64,000 nucleotides of DNA, taken from NCBI GenBank assembly GCA_010671905.1, contig JAAHII010000001.1, positions 558,001-622,000 on the forward strand. Reading direction: 5' to 3'. Below the pieces are notes generated by a model, which was not told the origin of the DNA, did no database searches, and was given only the letters and a program-made list of their open reading frames with translations. Made by a program: the position numbers and the translations under genes. The DNA comes from Leptolyngbya sp. SIOISBB (GTDB taxonomy: Bacteria; Cyanobacteriota; Cyanobacteriia; Phormidesmidales; Phormidesmidaceae). Position 1 is the first letter of the stretch. Every line of letters begins with the position of its first letter. This document shows positions 30,246 through 38,900 of this stretch, piece after piece.

Positions 30246-30942
30246 TGGCTATTACCTCCAGGAATTTCTTCTGGTCTGGCAGGACGAACTCGAGGCTTAC
30301 TAATGAATTCAGTTCCATCTGGACTTCGATTAATCGAAGTTTCCTTCACGTTTGGTCTAGGTATATTCCCATGGGCTTTTCCAGCGCCACGGTACTGTTT
30401 CCATGTTCCGTCCTTATTGTGAGTCGTATATTGTCCATCTGGCCCTAGCCTTTCGATAATAGTATGGGGATACCCGTCAGCTTCGGGTAATGGCCCAGGT
30501 GGTCGATTACGGATCTCAAAGAAAGGTACTCCGAGGTCATCGGAGATGTTCGGCATCGGGATGAAATCCTCAATCTGCGGCTGTGGCCCTGTGCCGAAAC
30601 CACCGGGGAACAGGTCTCGGATATCCCCCATTGGGGTCTGTAGGATTTCATCCCAATCGAATTGCGGTAGCGGCAGATTGTTCCAAATCGGACTGTTGGG
30701 ATCGAGGTCGGGGTTGTAGCCTCCGGTGACGGTTTCCCAACACTGCTGGAAAAAGTCTTCGATTGCCTCTTGGGCTTCCGGAGTCTGTAGCTGCGAGTTG
30801 ATAATGATGCCGACACCTACAATGGCACCCACAGCGATAACAGGAACTGCGACTTGTGCGAATTCCCCAGTTGGGTCAGTGTAATTAGTCGGACTATTGA
30901 AGACGTAACGATAAAGGTTGGCATCCCCCGCATCAAAGCCTA

Positions 30943-32247
30943 GGGAGGCGCTCACAGATAAAGTACCAGTTATCATGCGAGTCTATTAGCATTCAAGAGG
31001 CTGGGCCATGCGCATTGGGGTGACCCTGGATGAAACAGTCAAGTCAACGTTGAAGGACGCCGCGAAGAAACTGACCGGCTCGAAGAAGCGAGCCTTTATG
31101 GCCAAAGCGACGGCAGACTACTTTGAGGGCTCGGCACGCAAAGCGGAAACCTACCTAGGCTGGAAACGCCAAGCGGTGCAACTGGGATTGCACGAGCGTC
31201 GCACCGGCCGGGTCTGCTTCGACAACTACTCGGCGAGAGGCGCTCTAAAGACCGAAGAGAAGTTGCCTGGATTGGCGGCCGATATTCACGAGCTGTTGGC
31301 CGAGCAGTGTCACGCCGACCCGCAACTGAAGACGCCGTTTCGATACACCAAAGTAACCGCTGCCGCCGTGTTAGAAGCCTTAGTCACAGACCACGGTTAC
31401 GCGGCCTCGGACTTGCCTTGCCGTCAGACGATGGGCAATATTCTCAATCGCCTGGGCTATCGGCTAAAAAAAACACAAAAGGTAAAGCCTCAGAAAAAGT
31501 TACCAGAGCCGGACGCCATTTTTGCCCACGTGGCCAGCGCCCGTTCAAGCCGCCGACCGCAACCCGAAGGTGCTGCGACTGTCCATTGATAGCAAAGCCA
31601 AAGTCAAAATCGGCAATCTCTCGAAAGGGGGGAAAGCGCGTCGGCTTAAAGCCCACCAAGCGGACGACCATGATGACCATTGGCAGTCAGTCTTAGTGCC
31701 CTTTGGCATCCTCGATGTGCGCGGGAGCCAATTGTGGCTCTACTTTGGACAGTCCGCCGAAACCAGCGACTTCATCGTGGATTGTCTGCTCGCCTGGTGG
31801 CAGGCACATCGGCAGGACTATCCAGCGGTGGAGGAACTGGCTATCGACTTAGATGGCGGTTCTGCTATCAGAAGTAATCGCACCCAGTTCATCAAGCGCA
31901 TGGCGCAGTTCTGTCAAACCACAGGGCTGAAGGTCAATCTCATTTACTATCCGCCTTATCACAGCAAGTACAATCCGATTGAACGCTGTTGGGCGGCGCT
32001 TGAGAACTATTGGAATGGCGCTTTGCTCACCACCGTCGAGGCCGCATTGCAATGGGCGAGCAATATGACTTGGAATGGACTCAAGCCCTCGGTCCAGCTA
32101 GTGGACGGGGGCTACCAGAAGCAAATAACGGTGCCGAAAGAGGAGCTAGAAGCTTATGAACAGCAGTGGCAACGCTCTGAGCATTTACCAAAGTGGGACA
32201 TCACTGTTGTCCCCAATTAACTGGGGCCTTATTTATTTGCGCTTCCC
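30943..32247 (+). mobile_element. ISAzo13-family insertion sequence in module 2
   Basis: The ends are short imperfect inverted repeats: GGGAGGCGC on the left and GGGAAGCGC as the reverse complement of the right end. CTA (or TA) is duplicated at the target. The empty site is present in the intact RHS gene at 36726-36740 (AAAGCCTATCGG), so the insertion is defined to within a base. Length about 1,305 bases. Confidence 0.82.
31008..32220 (+). pseudogene. ISAzo13-family transposase, one frameshift
   Basis: The first frame from ATG 31008 (MRIGVTLDETVKSTLKDAAK) holds RGALKTEEKLPGLAADIHEL, CRQTMGNILNRLGYRLKKTQ and KPQKKLPEPDAIFAHV. The second frame holds the catalytic part: NPKVLRLSIDSKAKVKIGNL, YPAVEELAIDLDGGSAIRSN and YYPPYHSKYNPIERCWAALE. 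A one-base shift near 31547 separates them. Unlike the surrounding modules this gene is on the plus strand. Confidence 0.8.
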
Positions 32248-32553
32248 CTATCGGATCTTCTGAGAGGAACCGTCCCACTACCGGGTCGTAGTAACGAGCG
32301 CGGTAGTACATCAACCCTGTCGCGTCATCCCACTCTCTGCCGGTGTAGCCAAAGCGGAAATCAAAGTCAGGATTCGTCTCGCTCGTCACCTGCCCAAAGC
32401 TGTCGTAGACAATGCGGTTGAGAATGTTGCCGTGATGCTGGCTCAGTCAACCTGGGGTTCTTAGCACCAAACCAGTCTACAGCAAGGGGCGATCGCACTC
32501 TTTCGCGACCTTTTTGTTAAGCACTGTTAGATAAGCATGAGTTATTCTGCAAC

Positions 32554-33299
32554 CTATATTTCCAACGTCATTCCTGGATCAAAATTAGTATTGAGTTCAT
32601 CAGGATAACCACGCGGATTACATACAATATTAGTCGCTCCAATATCGTAATTGAACTGTTCATGAACGTGCCCATGAATCCAAAAGATTAATGTTGGATT
32701 TCTCAACTAGAGCCTCAAGATCTGATGCATATGCTGGACTGACAGGGTCATGGATATATTTGGCTGGGATTGACTTTTATACTAGGGGCATGATGAGTTA
32801 CTACAACCAACTTGCCCTTACTTTTACGTATTTCTTCCTCCAACCATCTTTTAGACTGATTATGAAAGACAACAGTGTCACGAGGTTTCAACTTAGAGTA
32901 TTTTGGGCTGACTCGTATTTTTTTGAAGTCTGTCATTGATATGCTTGCCGCGTAAGTGGAACTCCTATAATCTCCAAAAAGTTCAAAATCAGTCCACAAA
33001 GTACATCCCAGAAGAAGAGTGTCTCCAAACCAAAAACTCTCTTTCTCTAAAATTGACACATTAGTGCCGACTGCCTCATCTTTGAGCTTCTTAATTAATC
33101 TAGGATAGGCTTTTCCATAGTATTCGTGATTTCCTAGAACATATATGACAGGGCGGTCAGGGATATTCTCTTTTGCCCAAATTACACCTTTAGTTCCAAC
33201 ATGGATATCTCCGGCAAGAACTACTACATCTGCATCTGTCTTCTGCATATTGAATGGCATGAATTCAATATGCAAATCGCTTAAAACTTGGATCTTCAT
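32554..33299 (-). pseudogene. Calcineurin-like metallophosphoesterase next to toxin tip 1, two frameshifts
   Basis: From ATG 33299: MKIQVLSDLHIEF (first metal motif D-x-H), VVLAGDIHVGTKG (G-D), VLGNHEYYGKAYP (G-N-H-E) and LVVVTHHAPSIK. One shift follows, then YIHDPVSPAYASDLEALVEK and, after an extra T, IHGHVHEQFNYDIGATNIVC with the final metal motif G-H-x-H and an end at GMTLEI. Corrected length is about 247 residues with all five metal-binding motifs. It occupies the immunity slot behind a nucleotidyltransferase-like toxin tip. It may be the antidote or an unrelated cargo gene. Confidence 0.75.
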
Positions 33300-33305
33300 G
33301 GCAGG

Positions 33306-33388
33306 GACATATTGACTCTGAAATAGAGGTTACTGAGGGGTGAACGTAACATGCGGGAGATTTGGATCTACTCCTTCTGTGAAAATAT
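33306..33388. repeat. 83-base direct repeat, copy 1
   Basis: GACATATTGACTCTGAAATA and the following bases are repeated at 33526-33608 with a single difference. Copy 2 contains the natural end of toxin tip 1, so copy 1 is a partial duplicate of the toxin 3' end lying directly before the metallophosphoesterase start. Confidence 0.9.
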
Positions 33389-33525
33389 GGCACTGGTTTC
33401 TAAAGAGGTGATGGATGGATAGATGCTTTACATAGCAGAGGTTTCGGTGGGTTTACGCCAAAAGTCCTAAAATCCCTAGCCAACAAAGCTTTACAGCCTC
33501 TATCACCCGCTAACAGTCCAGTGCC
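33389..33525. repeat. 137-base inverted-end element between the 83-base repeats
   Basis: Bounded exactly by GGCACTGG and CCAGTGCC, with weaker similarity over about 24 bases at each end (both continue to GGTGAT). It has no open frame. It fills the space between two 83-base direct copies, as if insertion and duplication happened together. Confidence 0.7.
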
Positions 33526-33608
33526 GACATATTGACTCTGAAATAGAGGTTACTGAGGGGTGAACGTAACATGCGGGAGATTTGGATCTACTCCTTCTGT
33601 GAAGATAT
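33526..33608. repeat. 83-base direct repeat, copy 2
   Basis: Second copy of the 33306-33388 repeat; it includes the last codons (DPNLPHVTFTPQ) and stop of toxin tip 1. Confidence 0.9.
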
Positions 33609-34500
33609 CAATACCTGTTTCTTTATTGGCACTGTTGATTTCACCTCCTGATGTTCCACGCGGCAGAGAACGCTTCGCACTATGTCTTTGGCGCGAATTC
33701 CCACTCATAACATAATCCCAATCAGAACTAAGCGTACTAGTCCCTGCTGCTCGACTACCAACTACCGTTATAGTCTGTCCTGTCCGATTTGCTGAATTTT
33801 GTATTCTCGTAGCATCAGGGAGTGAAATCCCTGCTTCTTCGGGTGTCCTTGCTCCGGGAGCTGAGTGATTTTGGCCAACGTTTTGAAAATCACCCAGATT
33901 GTCACTCTCGAGGTAAGGTACCCCAAGATCGTCGTTGGTGGTAGGGATTGGTGGGCCAAAGGCATCCTCTAGCTGAGAATCTTCTCCAAAGCCACCAGGG
34001 AAGAGATCTTCAGGATTCATGGGTGGAGCCTGTAAGATTTCCCCTGGGTCGATCGCAAGCGGTATCGACCTATCTCGATTGGGGCGATTGGGATCTAGGT
34101 CGGGATTATACCCCCCGGTGACAGTTTCCCAACACCATTGAGCGGCGTCTCCAAGATCATCAATAGTTAAGCGGTCCTCCTCAGGTTGCAGTTGGTTGTT
34201 CAGGGAGGATAAGCCCTGCCCCGATCAGAACAACAGGCAATGCGATCCCGGCGGCAGCACCTAACGCGACGGCTTCCCCCGTAGGATCAGTATAATTAGT
34301 CGGACTATTGAAGACGTAACGATAGAGGTTGGCATCGCCCGCATTAAAACCGATGGGGTCTTCCGAGAGGAACCGCCCCACCGCCGGGTTGTAATAACGA
34401 GCGCGGTAGTACATTAACCCGGTCGCTTCATCCCGCTCTCTGCCGGTGTAGCCAAAGCGGAAATCAAAGTCAGGATTGGTTTCGCTCGTCACCTAACCAA
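33550..34500 (-). pseudogene. Displaced RHS tip 1: nucleotidyltransferase-like toxin, linker frameshift
   Basis: Backbone SETNPDFDFRFGYTGRERDE, YYNPAVGRFLSEDPIGFN and DPTGEAVALGAAAGIALP; a TAG replaces the Gln codon before VTSET, and one extra G near 34205 shifts the linker relative to module 7. The rest reads APPMNPEDLFPGGFGEDSQL and DDLGVPYLESDN. The tip ATRIQNSANRTGQTITVVGS, RAAGTSTLSSDWDYVMSGN, TGIDIFTEGVDPNL has the GSR-x(9-10)-SDWDY motif with a later DIF acid, the catalytic pattern of minimal nucleotidyltransferases. The tip domain is open. Such toxins transfer nucleotides to tRNA or proteins. Confidence 0.75.
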
Positions 34501-34638
34501 AGCTGTCATAAACGATGTCGTTGAGGGTATTGCTGCTGTTATTGAGGATGTTGCCGCTGTTATTGAGGATATCAAGAACGCTTTCCTGTAATGAGCGTTG
34601 GGATTATTGGTGGCAATTCAATCTATGGGAAGGGGCAA

Positions 34639-34974
34639 TCACGCTCCCCCTTGCTCAAGGAGTTTGTATTTAAAGTCATATCCAGCATCGGCCAAAATAT
34701 CCCTCACCCGTTTCAGAAAATCCAATGCATCATCACAAGGTGCATGCTTGAAAATAATTTCGATTGAAAATTCTCGATTTCTAGAGTCTGGATAGATACT
34801 ATAAATTTCTCCAGACTCTATAGAAGCAAGATATTTGTTTATCTTATCTTGAATCAAATGCAAGTGCCTTTTCGAATCCCTCCAATCAAGATCATCGACG
34901 ATAGCCATATTAACGATATCACCATCTTTATCAATTCCTATAAGGTCGATCTCATCACTTCTCTCTACAGACAT
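34639..34974 (-). CDS. DUF6572-like small protein, second gene of the live RHS module
   Basis: A 111-residue acidic protein: MSVERSDEIDLIGIDKDGDI, MAIVDDLDWRDSKRHLHLIQ, KINKYLASIESGEIYSIYPD, VRDILADAGYDFKYKLL. The DLIGID...DHLDW...K(I/L)N-x-YL-x-FIESGEIY pattern matches what I remember of DUF6572. It starts 8 bases after the 228-residue immunity candidate and ends just before the junction of module 1. Such proteins recur beside polymorphic toxins, so a role in immunity to the live toxin is likely but not shown. Confidence 0.7.
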   Translation of the reverse strand: MSVERSDEIDLIGIDKDGDIVNMAIVDDLDWRDSKRHLHLIQDKINKYLASIESGEIYSIYPDSRNREFSIEIIFKHAPCDDALDFLKRVRDILADAGYDFKYKLLEQGGA

Positions 34975-34982
34975 AAGCTAGC

Positions 34983-35669
34983 CTAGAACTCATTTTCCAA
35001 TACTTTAACAAGTGACCTAAAAGGCGTAAGATAGAACCCATTATCTTGCGTTCGCATTCTTGATTCATATATATTTAGAATCTGTTCAAAGTTAGATCTA
35101 TTACACAGTCTAGCAACGATTATACCTCGTGAGCATCTTGCATAATCAAGGATCTGATGAGGAACAGGGACATTAGGAACGTCGTTTAGAAGAGAATCAA
35201 TCTCACGTATTCCTTTGTATTCCTTAAAATAATCAGACGCGAAGTCACAGAATCTAGACATAACCTTTTCTCGTAAACCTTGCAAGTCTATTGGTTCATC
35301 AAGAAAATACTCGTAAGAGGAGCAAGTGTTAACATCTAGCCTCCATATTTCAGAGACTATCGTATGAGTTTCTTTCTGATACTTCTTTTCATAGCCGGAA
35401 GTTCGGTGAAATATGTCTTCGACACGTGGAAAACGAATCGCAACAGTTGGGTTGATTTTGATTCTATTAGAATACGAGTAAATCTCTGGCCAGTAAAAAA
35501 GTATTCTCTCAGTCTCTTTCTTAATGAACCATCCTTTAGATTTAATTAGTAAAAAGCCAAAATCCTCCAAATGGCTACTCAAATTAACAAGTATAGTTTC
35601 ATTTAGGTTCTTTGTATTTTTTGGGGCATTATCATGGGTTTTCAAGGATTGATTTCTAGAAACTGACAT
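34983..35669 (-). CDS. Putative immunity protein of the intact RHS toxin
   Basis: A 228-residue AT-rich gene, first downstream of the intact RHS gene (272 bases from its stop, with an inverted repeat between). It reads ETILVNLSSHLEDFGFLLIK, SKGWFIKKETERILFYWPEI and later FLDEPIDLQGLREKVMSRFC. The arrangement of an N-terminal helix and a sheet with W-F-x-K resembles DUF4304-like proteins, but I am not confident. Expected cytoplasmic antidote of the REase-like tip of the RHS protein. Confidence 0.65.
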   Translation of the reverse strand: MSVSRNQSLKTHDNAPKNTKNLNETILVNLSSHLEDFGFLLIKSKGWFIKKETERILFYWPEIYSYSNRIKINPTVAIRFPRVEDIFHRTSGYEKKYQKETHTIVSEIWRLDVNTCSSYEYFLDEPIDLQGLREKVMSRFCDFASDYFKEYKGIREIDSLLNDVPNVPVPHQILDYARCSRGIIVARLCNRSNFEQILNIYESRMRTQDNGFYLTPFRSLVKVLENEF

Positions 35670-35820
35670 CTGTTTTACCCCTATTTAATCATTCTCGGGA
35701 GAGATAATCTGAAACATTGAAATAACGTTGTCGCAATGCTCATCCTGCAGTAGCAGCTATACGAGAAAATGTGAGATTCGGTTTTCCTCTCTTTAAAGTG
35801 ACAGAAGAGGACTACAGCTT

Positions 35821-35895
35821 CCTTGCTTTGTGAGGTACAAAAGACAACCTGAAGTCTGTATGTTTAGGCAAAAGTGGTTTACCTCACAAAGCAGG
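35821..35895. repeat. Repeat C-like inverted repeat between RHS and its immunity gene
   Basis: CCTTGCTTTGTGAGGTA pairs with TACCTCACAAAGCAGG across a 42-base centre. The GTGAGGTACA core is shared with the 174-base element at 15498. On the minus strand it lies 45 bases past the RHS stop and could fold as a terminator or RNA-processing stem in the transcript. Confidence 0.6.
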
Positions 35896-35940
35896 ATAAT
35901 GCCGTATCTCTCTAATTGAAGTAAGAACCTAATTACTTTG

Positions 35941-38900
35941 TCATGGACGTATGATTTCTACTTTAGTTGGAGGAATTGTCGTGCCACCAGGGAAGCCAGG
36001 CTTTCCTCTGCCAACAACAACCCCCCCGGACGTTTCAATTTCAGGGAAAGCAGCAGCCTGATTCGGAGTGAGCGACGCTGTGGCTGAACTCTTTGCTTCG
36101 GCAATGGTAACGCTGCCTGTACTTCGACTACGGCCAATAAGATCTACTCTCGTTCTTACCCCACTTTGTGTCCGTATGGTCACCTGTTCTTGAACACCTA
36201 TATTAGACTGTTCAAATTGCTTTCTTGCCTCAGCCTCATACTCGGCTCCTTGTGTCCTATTTTGCTGAAGCTGTTCTGCTTTATTATTTGGGTTATCCGC
36301 ACTCTCAAAAAATGGCTGAGACAATGAATCGAGAGTATCACCCGGCATTGGGATGAAATCCTCGATCTGCGGCTGCGTTCCTTCACCAAAGCCACCAGGG
36401 AACAGGTCTCGGATATCCCCCATTGGGGTCTGTAGGATTTCATCCCAATCGAATTGCGGTAGCGGCAGATTGTTCCAAATCGGACTGTTGGGATCGAGGT
36501 CGGGGTTGTAGCCTCCGGTGACGGTTTCCCAACACTGCTGGAAAAAGTCTTCGATTGCCTCTTGGGCTTCCGGAGTCTGTAGCTGTGAGTTAATAATGAT
36601 GCCGACACCCACAATGGCACCCACAGCGATAACAGGAACTGCGACTTGTGCGAATTCCCCAGTCGGATCAGTGTAATTAGTCGGACTATTGAAGACATAG
36701 CGATAGAGGTTGGCATCCCCCGCATCAAAGCCTATCGGATCTTCTGAGAGGAACCGTCCCACCGCCGGGTCGTAATAACGAGCGCGGTAATACATCATCC
36801 CTGTCGCGTCATCCTGCTCCCTGCCGGTGTAGCCAAAGCGGAAATCGAAGTCAGGATTCGTCTCGCTCGTCACCTGGCCAAAGCTGTCATAGACAATGCG
36901 GTTGAGGATGTTGCCACTGTTGTCAATCACGTCGCGGACACTGCCCTGATGATCCGTCAAGGCCCAGTGGACATCGCCAGCCGCTGTCTCCTCCGCCAAG
37001 ATCTGGTCCACATTGGGGCCATGCAAATAGCGATGGGTTTGAGTGCCTGCCTCATCAAACACCAGGGCAATGTGGTCACCGTCATAGACAAAGTGTTCCG
37101 TCGTGGCCGTCACTGGGCCATCGCCATCCGAGTCCACCGACTGGCTAAGGCGACGGTCAAAGGCATCGTAGGTGTAGGTGATGCGCTGAGTCACCGTGGT
37201 GCCATCGCCTTCACTCACCGCCACTAACCGCTGACGATGATCCCATTCGTAGGTGGTCACCTGCCCATCACTGATGCGAGTGCGCCGGATGCGCTTGCCC
37301 TCGTTGTCATACTCATAGGTAAAGACACCATCGCTGGTGAGCTGATTGTTGGCGGTTGTCTGATAGCCGGGATTGGTGCGGTTGCCGTTGTCATCGTAGG
37401 TGTAAGCCTCGTTGCTCTGGGCTGTATAGTCCGCCCCGGTCAACTGATCGCGGTCATCATAGGTGTAGGTGGCCGTGCCGTCCGGCGCCACGAAATTGGT
37501 CAGGCGATTCGCCGCGTCATAGTCGAACTGATAGTCGGCAATGGTCGCAGTATCCGTGGCATGGGTGAGCTGCGCCAGCCGCCCCGTACCGTCATAGCTG
37601 TAGCTGGTGCTGGCAACCGGCGTCGTGCCGTCAGCGCCAACAAACCGCGATAGTGAGGTCAATTCACTGGCAACGTTGTAGCCCATCTCGACCCGCTTGG
37701 GCTGTACACCCGTGCCGCTCTGCTGTACCTGAGTCATACGGTCTAAGGCATCGTAGGTGTAGTCCGTGATGCCGCTGAGGGTACCGGCGATCGTGTCGGT
37801 GGTCTGGGTCCGGTTATCCACCGCATCGTAGCTATAGTTAAACACCACCTCGGGTACGGCTGGTGCCGTGATCACGGTTTCTGAGGTCACTCGGTCGAGA
37901 GCATCAAAGTTGTAAGTGTTGCGGCTCAACACCGTGCCGCTGAGAGCATCGGTATCTTGCACCTGGGTCAGTCGCCCCAGCGCATCAAAGCCGTAGTCAA
38001 AGGTGCGCTGCACGGCCTCGGCGGCATCCAGCCACTGCTCTCCAATGCGGCGGTCCAGGTTGTCGTAGGTAAACTGTCGCGTCTGTCCCCTGCGATCGCT
38101 GAGCTGGGTCAGGTTATCCATCGCGTCGTAGCCGTAGGTGCGGCTAAAGCCCAGGGCATTGGTCTCTTGGCTCAGGCGATTGAGCCCGTCGTAGGTATAG
38201 CTCGTCTGGTTATTCAGCGGATCCGTCACCGAGAGTAGATTATCCACTGCGTCGTAGCCATACTGGGTCGCTGCGCCCAGCGGGTCAATGACGGCAATCT
38301 GACGGTTGAGGGCATCGTATTGATACTGCGTCGTGTGGCCCAGGGCGTTGCTAGTAGCCGTCAGGTTATTCACCGCATCGTAGCTGTAGCGGGTCAGTGG
38401 CGCGATTTGTGCCCCCGCGCCATCGGGGTCTGGGTCAGTGATTTGAATTAGGCGGTTGCGCCCATCGTACTGAAAAGTGGTGGTGCGTCCCAGCGAGTCG
38501 ATGATGGCCGTTTGGTTATTGGTGGCGTCGTAGGTATAGCCCGTGACTGGAGCGGCCAATGGCCCGGTGCCATCGGGGTCTGGGTCAGTGATTTGGGTGA
38601 GGCGATTGCGGGCATCGTAGTCAAATGTGGTCACCCGCCCAAGCGCATCGGTGAGCTGGGTCTGATTACCCACCAGGTCGTAGTCATACAGCGTCACCGG
38701 CGCGGTCAGTGGCCCGGTGCCATCCGGGTCCGGCTCGGTGAGCTGCACCAGCCGGTTCAGCTCATCATATTGGTAGACCGTTGTCCGCCCGCCAGGACGG
38801 GTGAGCTGGGTGAGCAAATCCACCGCGTTGTAGTCATACTCGGTCACCAGAGTGGGCAAGGGGCCGTCGCCATCGGGGTCGGCAGAGGTGGTGCGCTCCA

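Larger units (their letters stand above)
30242..32440 (-). pseudogene. Displaced RHS tip 2: toxin type 24-like, split by ISAzo13
   Basis: The 5' part (32249-32440) reads GNILNRIVYDSFGQVTSETN, FGYTGREWDDATGLMYYRAR and VVGRFLSEDPI. After the element the 3' part reads GFDAGDANLYRYVFNSPTN, the same EFAQVAVPVIAVGAIVGVG linker as the intact RHS gene, and FGTGPQPQIEDFIPMPNISD. The tip PHTIIERLGPDGQYTTHNKD, GTWKQYRGAGKAHGNIPRPN, VKETSINRSPDGTEF with PRVRPARPEEIPGG matches my memory of polymorphic toxin type 24 (Ntox24). The tip is intact; only the insertion disrupts the module. Confidence 0.8.
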
